DNA of 64,000 nucleotides from Zopfochytrium polystomum (lineage: Eukaryota; Chytridiomycota; Chytridiomycetes; Chytridiales; Chytridiaceae). The position numbers and the translations under genes are program-made. The notes under the pieces were generated by a model, which had not been told where the DNA came from, ran no database searches, and saw nothing but the letters and a program-made list of their open reading frames with translations. Positions 34,127 to 46,449 of this stretch are shown here, piece by piece. Numbering within the stretch: position 1 is the first letter of the stretch; each line of letters begins with the position of its first letter. The stretch spans positions 31,347 through 95,346 of the forward strand of contig JAIVFJ010000234.1 of the NCBI GenBank assembly GCA_025765615.1. Reading direction: 5' to 3'.

Positions 34127-34569
34127 GCCTGCATGCATGGATGGAACGACGGGAGCTTCCCCTCGGTCCGCCTCCTGCCTGCCGATGCCTGTCTCCGTCC
34201 TCTCTCGCGGCGGCGGAATTCCTTCCAACCACGAAAACACAGCCACACAGCCACCCAGTCAGTCACCCACCCACCCACCCAGCCACGTCAATGTCAGTAT
34301 CAGCATCCCAATACTTGAGAACGATGGTATGACTGTGTAATCTATTCTTCTCCTTCTCCTTCTCAACACATGCTTGCGACGTACTGCTCCACCCACCCTG
34401 CTTCATTGGAATGCACGGCAAATGAGCGCGGAGGCGTGTCGCCGCGGTTAGCGATTTTGGTGCGGCTTGGTGACCATCAAGCGCGCTCTCTCTCAACCAA
34501 CCTGTCTCCAAAATCTGCGAAACGCCTCTGCACCGCTGCCGCCCGCCGCCGCTCCCGGATCGAAAAAAC
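33901..34569. other. Intergenic region with (TCTG)n
   Basis: Contains a (TCTG) tetranucleotide array at 34090-34127 and CCA/CCAC repeats near 34250-34285. It holds the 5' leader of the hydrolase and the 3' flank of the kinase-like gene. Confidence 0.6.
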
Positions 34570-35814
34570 CTACCCAGTCTTGCGGCCCTGGGCGATGATT
34601 CCCAATTTTTCAGTAAAGCTGTAGACTCTACAAAACAAACCCCAAACCTTTGCAGGAGCCGCCGCGCTCCTCGCGCACGCGGTCGGTGCACGGCGACGCA
34701 GCCGCGCCGCGGTGGCGCGAAACGCAAAGCCGTACTTCTCGCACATGCCTTGGACCGAGAGGCGGGCCCAGGCGTCGGCGCCTTCGATCGTCACATCTCC
34801 TTTCTTTTGCGCTGATTTTTTTCGGAGGAAGGGTTAGTTGGTGTTAATGATAATAAAATAAAATAAAAAAATATGTAGATGCGTCCGCTTACCAATGCCC
34901 CAGTCAACGAGCTCGACTTTTGCTGCGGGATACTGCAGAAAAGTACAATAGATTAAAACAAACAAAAAAAAAAAACGACTCCTTGCACCCGCCCCAAATC
35001 CCAGCGTCCAACAACACTCAACTGGCTTCCCACTCTCTTTATTCGGCTTCGTGACCCTGATATTTTCCGGATGCACGTCACCGTGATCGTATCCGGCGCG
35101 GTTCTGCTGGGCCTGAATCTGTTCGTGAATGTGGTCGCTCAACCTCGGCTTCTGGCTCTCCTTCACGGGGTCGGTTTTGCGGCCGACGCGCTGGAACGTA
35201 TTTCGCGCCGAGGAGTCTTTGCTGGCGGACTTGAGGAAAGAGTTGAGGTTCATGTCGCCGACCTTTTTTTGAACCATTTTGTTGCCGTCGACGGCAATGA
35301 GCTGGCCGGCTTTTTATTTTTCGTTTTTGGCAGGGAGTTGAAGATTTCGGTTTTTGGTAAGTTGGTTTGAGCGGAGATAATCGACACCAAATATTCGACA
35401 GACCGGCGCGCGTAGCGTCGACTTCATCGTTGCCAAATTGCGTGCCGTCCTTAGTCTTTTTGTAAACTGCATTGTACGTCTGGCCATCTGTGGAGGCCTG
35501 GCGCACATCGCCATGGCCGTTGACCTTAGCCTTGTATTTCTTGCCGACCTGCAAGTACAAAACAAGCTCAAGTAACCGCTTTATCAAGAACAAATGAAAG
35601 AGGGGGGGGGAAGGTTGGGGGGTGGGGATCAGAGTTCTCCGGGCGTGTGTACCTGGACATTGACGCCTCCGATGGACTCGACACGATCGGATTTGATTGG
35701 AACCGACCCCTTCTTGAGCAGCGACGTCAAGCCTGCGTTGGCGACGGTCGCAAGTGCAAGAACGGCGAGGATTACAAGCGCGACGGATGCGACGCGAGTT
35801 GGGATGCGGAGCAT
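34570..35814 (-). CDS. Secretory-pathway kinase-like protein
   Basis: Predicted 291 aa, five exons: 35653-35814, 35404-35548, 35023-35309, 34893-34932, 34570-34811; phases close. The N-terminal 28 residues form a clean signal peptide (VALVILAVLALATVANA). The body carries minimal protein-kinase-fold motifs: a possible beta3 Lys in NAVYKKTKDG, the catalytic-loop equivalent HGDVHPENI and the metal-binding segment VELVDWGIG in place of DFG. The C-terminal exon is basic and Ala/Arg-rich. The HGDxHPxN plus VDWG pattern resembles small, divergent kinase-like families seen in zoosporic fungi. Substrate and activity are unknown, and it could be a pseudokinase. The exon 2 donor (GTCTGT) is non-consensus, so that junction is less sure. 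Confidence 0.65.
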
Positions 35815-37143
35815 TCGGCTGGCGGCGGCGGGGTGTTGGCGACCGCGCGGGTGTGAGCAGCGGGTCACGGACTGGGTAGACGGAGCAGTAGGCCGCATTT
35901 TCTGCCTGGTATAATTTGGCGCCAAGGAATTTGAACTGAGGAATTGCGAAATGTTTTTGGACGGAAAAAATCTACGGCTGAGGACAAACAATGATTGCCC
36001 TTTCCGAGCCAACCCCGTCATCCTTCCGCCGACCGGAACTCGGCTTAAAGCCAGTAGCGCTACCAAAAAGGAAGTCAAAACCAACAGGCGCAAACCTTAA
36101 AAGAAATTTCTAACTCAGCCCAGCGCTTCGCTATATTTGGAACGGAACAGAGAGCCAAGGTGGGATGCCGCAAACAATACTCCGAAACACCGTGCAGCTT
36201 CGGAGCTGCCTTTCGGGTTGTCACCATCGGCACTGCTCCTTTCAATCGCTCTTTCCTGCATCTTCTGCATAACCAAATGAAACCAGAAATGCAACACTGT
36301 TTTTCGAGTCGCCATCTTAGACCTGGCGTTGTTTGCAGCGGTGGTGCCGCACCTTCCTCCCCCGCCGTCGACACCAATTAAAAACGCAACGGCCCGATCT
36401 CGACTGTGCTGCACAGGTTTCAGCCAAATAAGTCGGGATGGCAACCCAGTCAGCGAGCAAGTTCGCTGGAAAAATCCGAATCGGACGACACCAGTAGAGG
36501 CGTCAAATTCATCCAAATCTAGTTTTTTAATTACAAGTTCTAAGGCGCAGCATTGGTGTGGATGCTTGGGTCCTCCCCTGCCCGGCAACTCGTTCCTTGT
36601 CGATAATAGGTCCAGCTGCGGTGGCTGACAGGGCTCGAACTGCTGATTGGCCTCTTTCTCTGGAGTTTCAGCTTTTTTATTATTCTCAACTTCGCCTTGT
36701 TGTACCTGTTCACATGTAAATTATCATTTGTGAGGCGGGGAATTTTTGAAAGAGCGCCTCGTTTTTTTTTGTTTTTTTTTTTTTGTTTTTTTTTCTCCCC
36801 TCAAATTTCGTTCTTCTTCATTTTTCCTCCAATTGGCCAACATCCAAGAGCACGATGGTGAAAAACCGAAAAGGCCAGCTATTGATGAGAGTCCCAACTC
36901 CAAGGACACAACAGCGATTGGTCCACACACTCAAACCAACTAATGCACGTACAAAAAAAGAAAAAGGAACCCCTCTCGAATATACATTTTTACTGAAAGC
37001 TAACAATAGATCCAGGCCCTATAGCAGACTGACTACCCCATCCAATCATTTTCAAACCCTTGGCCGCCCTGCACTTGCACACAGCGCCGTCGACGCCTAA
37101 CCGCTACGGCTGCCTTTGATCTTGCTTTGTCCCAGACGGCAAG
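35815..37143. other. Intergenic region
   Basis: Upstream of the kinase-like gene (minus) and the first seven-TM gene (plus). A poly-T block lies at 36763-36795. Reading frames at 36115-36588 lack domains or splice continuity. Confidence 0.6.
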
Positions 37144-38931
37144 ATGTCGTCCAACAGGTTGCTGTCCTCGTTCTAATATTCCCTTTTCACGCCCGGCTGA
37201 CGAAGAAACCGAACACCCTCGCACCCCTCTCTCTCTCCTCCCCACCTCGCAGCATAAGCAATCAAGCGCTCATAGGTCCGCTGCTCATCGCCGTCATTGT
37301 TGAGTATCTTCCTGCACGGCACAAGCCCTCTTCCCCTCCCTTCCCCCCCCCTCCACCCAAACCGCTGTTCCCAGACTCACTCCCCCTACCCCCACCCGGG
37401 TTCACAGGTGGTTTGCTTCCGGGAGCAGCTCGGCCGGATCGACAACCGGCACCTCCACAGCACGCTGGTGGCCGCGATGGCGCTCGGGTTCGTGAGCGGG
37501 GTAGCAAAGACGGTTCTCTCGCGGGTTTCGGTGCCTCCGGAGCAGCTGAACTCGTACATGAACGCATGGCTGCTGCCTTCGAGTGGGTTTGAGCAAAATA
37601 TGGAGTAGCGGGGAGGTGTTATTATTAACTGTTCACTCACAAATGTTGCCTTTTTTCCTTTTGATCTTTTGCAACGTAAACATAGTCTGCGACAGCCTCG
37701 TGGTAAGCGCGCGAAGTTCTCTGCCCTGGAAGCTTTCGTCTCACTTTTTTTTCCCCTCTGAATAGTTTTGCCTTATCAGCTACCACAATACGTACCGCGC
37801 CATGATCCTCCTGCGTCCCGACAGCCGCAAACTCCCGTGGATTGTCGCGACCGCCATAACAACGATAGAACTGGGGATGCACGCGTGAGTGCCCGAAGCT
37901 TTCCAACTCTATATTAATCTTTGGGCGGCGTTGGCGCATCGTTGAACCCTCCGTCAAAAATCTGAAACCTTACGATCGTTTCTCTCTCGCACCCGCCGTC
38001 CTTACTCCCTCGATTACAGAGCTGGTAGGACAAATCTTTGACGGTTGAGCTTGTGGCGAAAGCATTTGTTCTGAAGCGCTTACGTTGCTAAATTTACCCC
38101 AGCCGCCGTCGTCATCCAGGAAAACATGCTTGTGAGCCCTACTTTTCATTTTTCTTAAAATTCAACACCGCATCACACTCCGTCCCGTCACACCCCCGAA
38201 AAAATCCAGAAATACTACACCCTCGTGCGCGACACTCTCACGCAGCAGCTTACGGGGGCGCTGATCATCTACGTGAGCGTGGTGGACTCGTTCTTCTTTG
38301 TGTCGACGCAGCTGCGGATCGTGTCGGTGATGAAGCATGTGTCGACGGGCCGCCTGACGAACGGGCACTATGTGGACGCCGCGTTTCGGGGGCTGTGCTT
38401 CTCGGGCGCTATTTTCCTGTACTTTATCACGCTCAGTGAGTTCCCTCGATTCTTCGTTTATGTTTCCGGTTTTTGGTTTAACGCGCCCGGGGCCTGTTTT
38501 TGTTTGTAGACGGACTCTTCTTTGATCCTGACGAAGGTGAGCGTTCTTCGCGTTAAAAAAAATAGTGGGGTCCCAGTCGAACGTGATTTAACAGAGACCA
38601 TTTCTTTCAATCTTCCACTCCCCCCGCTATCTTGCATCTCTTTCCCTCAGGACGGTAAGCAAAACCAGCTAGCAGCATTGTTCATTTGATCCTTTCACGG
38701 GTAGCCCCTTGCCTTCCATTTTGACGCCTTTCCCCCAACTCCGAATCCAGTTGTTTCCTGTCTACCTCGCCGCCGATCCTCTTCATCGTCCTGCTCACAG
38801 ACTCGGACCGGATCCGGAAGCTGGTGTTTGCGCTCCGCGGGGACGCGAAGGCAAGCGACGGCGGGTCGGTCAGCCTGCGTGCGAGGGGAGCGACGGGGCA
38901 GCAGCTGTCGCGGGACGCTTTACAGGCGTAA
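37144..38931 (+). CDS. Predicted seven-TM membrane protein, tandem copy 1 (11 exons)
   Basis: Predicted 280 aa. Exons: 37144-37157, 37253-37298, 37408-37582, 37686-37702, 37766-37884, 38020-38024, 38103-38131, 38210-38435, 38510-38536, 38651-38654, 38751-38931 (14, 46, 175, 17, 119, 5, 29, 226, 27, 4, 181 nt). Every intron is GT..AG and the frame closes only with the 5-nt (AGCTG) and 4-nt (GACG) exons. Seven hydrophobic stretches are visible, e.g. IGPLLIAVI, LVAAMALGFVSGV, IIYVSVVDSFFFVS, GLCFSGAIFLYFIT, PPILFIVLLT, and the motifs VCFREQLGRI, FFDPDEG and TDSDRIRKLV shared with the other copies. This is the most divergent copy; its tail lacks the DERxSGG motif. Family not recognised; a receptor or channel role is conjecture. 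Confidence 0.85.
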
Positions 38932-39682
38932 AGTTTTTTTCTCCACCTCTCCGTTTTTTTTTGTTGTTTTTTTTTTCATGCTGTTGCTTTTTTCTTTTCT
39001 TTCTCTCGGTGGGCCAAGTACCTCTCCTGACCGGGTTGTCGAAGGGTTTTGGAAGTGCGTTGGGTTCGAAGCGGGATCGAGTTGTCCAAAGAGACTCGTC
39101 AAAATATTTTGACGCTAAATATATAGATCGAGTTTGAATAAATGTCACTTATGGACGACACTTCGGGGGTTGCTGCAGCCTACAGTGAAGGGCGTGATTG
39201 TGATGGTTTGGCAGCCAGTGCTTTTTGGTGCGACTTGGGAGTGCCTGTAGGGCCGGAGAGCTTCGGGAAGAGGGTGGGGAAAGGGGGAAAGCTACTTGCG
39301 AGCTTCTCGGGGAAGAGTTTATCCGCCCCCTTCTTGGCTCTTTACGTAAACTTACAATACACGCCTGATCGATCCTTCTTTTCACATGAGCGAGGACGTT
39401 TTCGAAGGAGGCGGATGCTTTGATTATTCATCAGCATAAGCGCCTAATTTGGAGGGTGTGGTGGGCAGCTGCACGTTTGTCTCTTTTTCCCTCCCTCAGG
39501 CTTGCACGACCTTCCAAATAAGGTTCTGCATGGCGCGCGCGGGAAAAAAGCGGGGATGTGGCGGGGGCGACAAATATCTACATGCAAACGTGAAACGTGG
39601 GTGCCGTCGGACAGAGGATTCAAAAAAAATGCAGTTCAGATTGGTGGACTGAGAGACAGAGGGAGATTGAGACAGAGAGAGC

Positions 39683-39730
<48 letters not shown>

Positions 39731-39886
39731 GAGAGTGAGCGACAGACAGACAGACTTGGATTGTGATATTGCCCGCAGCATTTCCGTTGGTAACCCACCT
39801 CCTCGTGCGTGCGCCAATGGAAGGCGGAACGAAAAAGGGGAAGAATTCAAATCAACAATGGCAAACAGAACAAACACTGTGCGAAC

Positions 39887-39931
<45 letters not shown>

Positions 39932-40243
39932 TGTGTGTGTGTGTGTGTGTGTGTCCCCCCCCTCCCCAACCACAGCCTGTCTGTCTCTCTGTCTGCCTCG
40001 CCCAGACGTGTCGATTCTCTCCTCTCCGAGACGTTCCTGTTCGGCCCCAATCCCTTCACGAACTCACTCGCCTGCTCTCGATCTATCTCTCTCTCAGGCT
40101 GACCATCCATCCAGAAGCACCCACACCCCACGCACGCAGCAGCAGGCACCTTAAACTCCCGAGCTGCGGCAGCCCCGCCCGTCCGCACCAAACAGCAGCC
40201 TTCCTTCCTCCAAACGGCCCAGGTCCGCCCTCACGACAGTCGA
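38932..40243. other. Spacer between seven-TM copies 1 and 2
   Basis: Contains (GA) runs at 39690-39730 and 39891-39929, the latter continuing into (GT)n to 39953. No extra gene was found. Confidence 0.65.
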
Positions 40244-41409
40244 ATGTCAGCCAGCGACAGGTCGCCTCCGTCCCCTCGCCAGCCAAATCTTACCACACTC
40301 TGAATCGATATCCGCACCCCAACAGCAACCAGTACCTGGTCGGCTCTCTGCTGGCCTTTGTGATCGTAAGCCCGCCTTCCTTTTCTTCTCCACACCGCAG
40401 TCTCACACTCCCCTCCCCCGCCCCCCACCACAAGGCGGTCTGCTTCCGGGAACATGTGGGGCGCATTCAAAACCGACACCTGTTCGTGTCGCTGGTGGGC
40501 GCCATGGCGCTCATGCTCTCGAGCTTTCTGGTGAAATCCATCCTCGCTCGGATCACGGTTCCGGACGACCAGCTGAGCGCGTACTGGAACACGTGGATTA
40601 TGCCTGAAAGTGAGAAGGGGATTGGCGGCGATATGAACGCAATGCTTTTGAAATTAGCTAATTGTGGGGTTCCCCCTTCGGCCGTCTCGCGAGAAAGCGT
40701 TTGACAGCCTCATGGTAATGTTTCGCGGGAACAAAGAAAAGACGTTCGTGCGAAACTGAACGCCCCCCCCTTAGTTTTGCGCAATAAGTTACCACAACTC
40801 GTACCGCACCGCGGTCCTTTTTTGGCCAGACCGACAGCGGTATCCGTTGATGATCGCCACGGCAGTCGTGACCGTGGAGCTGGCTCTCCACATGTGAGTT
40901 TTTCTAGTGTTCGCGTGATTTTCGCTTGGAAAACCCCAGCACCTAACCGATCCTCGCGATTCTCTGTACAACACTGTCGACAGAGCCGGTGAGCCAGACC
41001 TCCCCCGCACCGCTCGAACGTCCAGAAAACTAAACCCACACTTATTAAATTTCTTCCGCAGCCATCATCGTCATCCAGATAAACCTCCTAGTGCGTCCCC
41101 AGCAACGCCACCCCCACTTTCAAATCCCCAAAGCTAAAACCCAGCACCCCCCCTCATTCCAGACATACCACACGCTGATCCGCGACTCGCTCACGCAAAA
41201 GCTGTCGCTCGCGCTGATCGCGTACGTGAGCACGGTGGACTCGTTCTTTTTCGCCTTGACGCAGTGGCGGGTGATCTCGGTGATGCAGGACCTGCACAAA
41301 GCGCGGGCGCCGCGGTTGCAGTACGCGGACGCCGTTTTGCGCGGGGTGTGCTTTTCGGGCGCGATATTCCTGTACTTTGCGTCGCTGAGTTGAGTAGGAA
41401 AGGGATCTC

Positions 41410-41444
<35 letters not shown>

Positions 41445-41923
41445 GTTGCTAAAAGGTGTAATTGCTCTTTCACCTTTTCCAACCCAACCAGGCGGACTGT
41501 TTTTCGATCCGAATGAAGGTGACGCGTCCAGATTTTCATTTCTTTTTTTTTTTTTTTTTTGTGTTGGCGAATTGTCAACTGACGCCCCCACACCCCCTTG
41601 ACAATCCTGCAACTTTAGGACTGTAAGCTTCTGCCCCCGTTCCCCACCCCTCACAGAGAATCCCCTCACCCTCCCCGTTTCGCAGGTGCTTCATCTCGAT
41701 ATCACCCGCCGTCCTCTTCATTGTCCTGCTGACCGACTCGGACCGGATCCGGAAGCTGGTGCTGGTGCTGACCGGGCCGCAGCCCGCTCAGCCGGCGTAC
41801 TACGACGAGCGGTCGTCCGGCGGCGCGGAGTACCGGATGAGCACGTTTGTGGCGGGGGCGCGGGAGAGGGAGCGGGAGTGGCCGGCGGAGAGGAGCGGGC
41901 GGACGGCGTCTGGGTCGTTGTGA
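40244..41923 (+). CDS. Predicted seven-TM membrane protein, tandem copy 2 (11 exons)
   Basis: Predicted 298 aa. Exons: 40244-40260, 40326-40365, 40435-40609, 40698-40714, 40775-40893, 40984-40988, 41062-41090, 41163-41388, 41492-41518, 41619-41622, 41686-41923 (17, 40, 175, 17, 119, 5, 29, 226, 27, 4, 238 nt). The 5-nt exon is AGCCG and the 4-nt exon is GACT, both with consensus flanking AG and GT. Conserved segments: SNQYLVGSL, CFREHVGRIQNRHL, SYHNSYR, YVSTVDSFFF, GVCFSGAIFLYF, FFDPNEG, TDSDRIRKLV. The C-terminal tail has YYDERSSGGAEYRMSTF and then an Arg/Glu-rich end, probably cytosolic. Intron 8 contains a long poly-T run before its acceptor. Confidence 0.87.
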
Positions 41924-42121
41924 ATATTTAGTGCTTGTTTCTTTTGTTCCTTCAATTTTTTTTTTTTTTGTGTTTTGTTTCGTTTTTTTTGTGGTGCGGT
42001 TTTGAGTAATTTGTAAGGTTTGATGTGGGGAGTGGGGGTGAGCTAGCCCATAACTATGGCATGGCCGGTCGAGCGCTCGCGTGAATTGTGCTCGCTTGCT
42101 TTTCCGTGTTTTTTTCGGCCA

Positions 42122-42160
<39 letters not shown>

Positions 42161-42773
42161 GACCAAAGGTGGAGAACTAGTTTCCTTCCGCCGCTTTTGT
42201 TTGACGCGCCATATTTCTTGGCAGACGCGGACGGCGGCCCCGAGGCAAGAGCACGTGTCGCGCCCTTATCTACTGTGCTAATGCGAATCAGCTGAGCAGC
42301 GTCGCGAACGACGGGACGACGAATCGATGACACGAAGGCATCGGACGACGCGAAAGGAAAATGAAACTTTTTTCCTGTTTCGAACTCCGAATCGAAACCG
42401 GACCAGGCGGGTCAACTCGGGCATTTCCAAAAATGGCGCCGAACACGAACGCGTTCCCAAATCCGTTTGCCGACGGTCCAATTGGGAAAGAAAAGAAAAA
42501 AAGCGCCTTTTAGAAGAGGAACTCTAGACACTGGCTGAGTAATTGAAGAGGGCAGGTGGAGGGGTCAAACCGAAGAAAGTCTCGCAGTCACGTTGGAAAG
42601 AAAAACAACGAGGCACTAATAATCATGCACGGTTCGCTTCATTCTTTCCTCTTTCGTCCAGATATTTCCTTATTTCATCCACTTCACCCAACGAAAATCC
42701 CGTTTGGCAACACTCCGGCACGCGCACGGCCAGGCCCATTCAGCATCAGTCAGTCACACCAGCAAAGAGCCCG
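41924..42773. other. Spacer between seven-TM copies 2 and 3
   Basis: T-rich runs at 41957-41970 and 42126-42156. No gene recognised. Confidence 0.65.
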
Positions 42774-44601
42774 ATGTCTGTCAGGTCTGTCTCGCTTCTG
42801 CAACCGGCCTTCAAGGGGGCAACCCGCTCAACGTCTCACCACCCGTCTCAGCGACAGCAACCAGTATATCGCCGGATCGCTCATCATCTTTGCGATCGTA
42901 AGTTCCACTTTCCCCCAGGGACGTGCGTGCTCCAATCTCTGCCGACTCCCCCTCTTTCCGGTGCCAACCTTCCAACCAAACCAAAAAGAGCCGCCCCGCC
43001 TCCCCTGCTCATCACCTGCCACCGTCTTCCCCTCCCCTCTTCCCCCACACACCAGGGTGTCTGCTTCCGCGACCAGTTGGCGCGCATCCAGAACCGGCAC
43101 CTGCTCGTGTCGCTGGTAGCGTCGATGGCACTCAGCTTTGGGAGCTGCGTGAGCCGGGCGGTGCTTGTGAGGATGACGGTTTCGGACGATCAGATGGTGG
43201 CGTACTTGAACGCGTTCGTGGTCCCGGCGGGTGAGTTGCCCCTCCAGGCCCATCCCAACCCCCTCCCAAACGGCCCCCTTCGGTGTTCTTTCTGTGCCCG
43301 ACAAAAAACGTTTGTGTGTCTTTCCCCCATGATTCTCACCTTTGGCCCACCCCCCTGCCACCCCCCGCGCGCTCCTTGCTCTTTCCAGCATTGGACAGCC
43401 TTTCGGTAAGTTTGCTTGTGGGGGTGGGGAGCAAGTGAACCGGCAAACCACTGATTTTCGCGCTGTTCTTTTTTTTTTTTTTTCTTTTTGTTTTTTTGAC
43501 AGTTTTGTGCATTCACCTACTACAACGTCTACCGCGCATTGATGCTAGTTTGGCCCGACCGGCAGAAGCACCCGTGCGTGATTGCGGGGTTTCTGATGCT
43601 GGTGCAGCTGTCCCTTCACGTGTAAGCGCAGTGATCAGTGCGCAGTTATGCCCCAGACACTTACAATTCCCCACCCCCACCTCCCCCCGACCACCCCCCT
43701 TGGAAACACAGTTCTGGTAAGGCGAATCACGTTGATACAGTTTTCCATCTGTGGCGCCCTAAAATAATCTTTCCCGACCATTTCAAGTCATGATCGTCAT
43801 CCGAGCAAATTTGATGGTGAAAAGATCCAACCTCCTTTCCGTTTCAACTTCAGTCCCTGACATCTTCAAATCGGATTCCGCAGAAATACTTCAAGCTTGT
43901 TCGAGACCCGCTCACGCAACGGCTGACCATGGCGATCTTCGTGTACATCAGCACTGTGGACTCGGTCTTCTTTGTCATAACGCAGTGGCGCATCATAACG
44001 GTGCTGAGGGAGGCCAACAAGGCGCAGACTCCGACGGTGCACTACGGGGACGCCATCCTCCGGGGCGTGTGCTTCGTTGGGGCAAGTTTTCTCTTTTCGG
44101 CGTCCCTGGGTGCGTTTTGCGTTTTGCCTTTTTTTTCCGTCCCAGCTTTTGTATTTTTTAGTGCCGAAGGTCGCGCTCTCACGTTGCTTACCATTGTCTT
44201 CGCACAGACGGACTTTTCTTCGATCCAAATGACGGTATGTGTGCCAAAAAAAAAAAAAAAAAAAAAAAAAAACTCGCTCAAACTATCCGCTGAAAATAAA
44301 ATCTGAACGCGGGCCTGTCAAAAATAGGAATGTGAGCACCAGACAAACGCAACCCGCCGCTTCACAAAATCAACTCTAACCCTCCCATTAAAGCTCCTTC
44401 ATTGCAACAACACCCTCCATTCTCTTCATCGTTTTTTTAACAGACTCGGATCGCATCCGCAAGCTCGTGACGGTGCTGCAGAGGGGCGTCGCCCACCCTG
44501 TTTACGTCGACGAGCGAAACTCTGGAGGTACAGCTTACGGATTGAGCACCTTTCCGCCTGGTATGAGGGCGGGAAGGAGCACCGTCACCCTCTCGAGATG
44601 A
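42774..44601 (+). CDS. Predicted seven-TM membrane protein, tandem copy 3 (11 exons)
   Basis: Predicted 288 aa. Exons: 42774-42784, 42852-42897, 43056-43230, 43389-43405, 43503-43621, 43712-43716, 43788-43816, 43884-44109, 44208-44234, 44328-44331, 44394-44601 (11, 46, 175, 17, 119, 5, 29, 226, 27, 4, 208 nt). The 5-nt exon is TTCTG, the 4-nt exon GAAT. The first exon carries only three codons plus two bases (ATGTCTGTCAG). Conserved blocks: SNQYIAGSLIIFAI, CFRDQLARIQNRHLLVS, FTYYNVYR, YISTVDSVFFV, RGVCFVGASFLF, FFDPNDG, TDSDRIRKLV, and the tail motif VDERNSGGTAYGLSTF. Copies 3 and 4 are closer to each other than to copy 1. Confidence 0.87.
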
Positions 44602-45380
44602 TTGGTGGCGGCCGACCCATTGTCCTTTTTCCTTGTGTGTACTTTCTCTCTTTTCGTTTTCTTTTTTTGTAAGTTTGGGAATATCTTTGTAAGAACCCGA
44701 ACGCTTGTTCAGTTGTTGACCTCGTAATAGAGCTAGTACCTCTCTTTTTTCCAAGCCGTGCTTCCCGGTTAACTATGATTTGCGGCGGGAGCCACTAACA
44801 GGTCGCTGCCGCGTAATTTTAACAGGGGTTGACAAATGCTACGGCTCTCTCTGACAAGCGATTGAACATCTGACCCCACGCGCGAGCGTGGGGGTTGGGG
44901 AAGGAAGCACCACCGCCAAAGAGGCTTCCGACAGAGCCAGCCAGCCCTCCAGACAGAGCCGATCACCTGGCAGATATTTAATGTTTGCTAGTGATGCCAA
45001 CCCTGCCGCGTGGGTGGGGCTCGACAAATAAAGGGACAAGACAATCGGAAGATCTCTTTCCGTGTCTCCAAACAATCTTAAATGTTTATTATTATGACTA
45101 ATGTTGCAGTAAATGTTTCAGTATGTCCGCATTTGGACAAGAAAAGAAAAAATGAAAAAAATTCCGCGCTCGTTCGGCGTGTTCGGTGCGGGGCTGCGTG
45201 CCTGTTGACTGTTGACGGCCACTGCCAAAACCGCGAGCCTGCCCTTATTTGCTTGCGTATTTGCTCGGTTGGGTCACGCCTGTATTCCTGCATATAGTAA
45301 TAGTAATAGTAATAGTAATAGTAATAGTAATAACGAAACTCTCTGCGTATTTGATATCGTTCGCTTTCTGTGCCCAATCG
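44602..45380. other. Spacer between seven-TM copies 3 and 4
   Basis: Contains a (TAGTAA)n array at about 45294-45333. No gene recognised. Confidence 0.65.
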
Positions 45381-46198
45381 ATGACGGCAAGGTGTGTCTG
45401 TCCCGCTCCCCTCCCCCCCCCCCCCCCCCGCCGCCGTGGGCACCCAAACTCAGCGTTCTGTTACCCCCGAACCCCCCCGAACCTGCAGCGAGAGCAACCA
45501 GTACCTGGTCGGATCGCTGCTCATCTTCGCGATCGTAAGTCGGCCCTTGTCAACACACCAAAGGAAATTTTGACACACCTTAACCAACCACGCTCCCCGG
45601 GGGGGGGACGATACAGGTCGTCTGCTTTCGCGAGCAGCTGGCGCGCATCCGGAACCAGCATCTGCTCGTGTCGCTGGTTGCGTCGATGGCGCTGAGCTTT
45701 GCGAGCTGCGCGACGAGGGCTGTCCTGATGAGAGTCACCGTGCCGGAGGACCACATTGAGGCGTATTTGAACGCATTCACTTTGCCGGCGAGTAAGCAGA
45801 ACTCCGCCTCGCCACCTTCCCCACCCCCCCCCCCCCCCCCCCCGCCCGCCCCTCCCGGCCGAAAACTTCGCTCTTTTCCCGTACAGCGTCCTGATTCTTG
45901 AACTGCCAATCATCCCTCCCTTCCCCCCTCCCAAGTTTTCGACACCCTATCGGTGAGTTGCCCGCCCGTCAGTCAGCCCCTTTTTTTTTTTTCCTTCTGA
46001 AAAACATTCGTCTACCAGTTTTGTGCATTCACCTACCACAACGTCTACCGCTCTATGCTGCTCGTTTGGCCGGACCGACCGCAGATTCCATGGATGATAG
46101 CAGGGCTCTTGACGTTTTCAGAGCTCTGCCTCCACATGTAAAGTGTATAGAGCGGCCATCCGCCAAAAGGTGTTCGCAAGATAAACCGACCCTCGCTC

Positions 46199-46235
<37 letters not shown>

Positions 46236-46407
46236 CTTTTCGTGCGCACCATGAAAATAGCCCCCGTAAGCGAAGTTGATTTCTTCGAAGTCGGGCAGGA
46301 CTTTACTAACAGCGTCCGTCCTACCAGCTCTTGTCATTGTTCGAGCGAATCTACTAGTCAGTACCATTCTCCCCATTCCCCCATACCCGCATACGGCCTC
46401 CCCTTCC

Positions 46408-46449
<42 letters not shown>

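Noticed and set aside
36115..36588. A 157-codon frame between the kinase-like gene and the seven-TM array
   Set aside because: No domain, no splice continuation and composition like the surrounding spacer.
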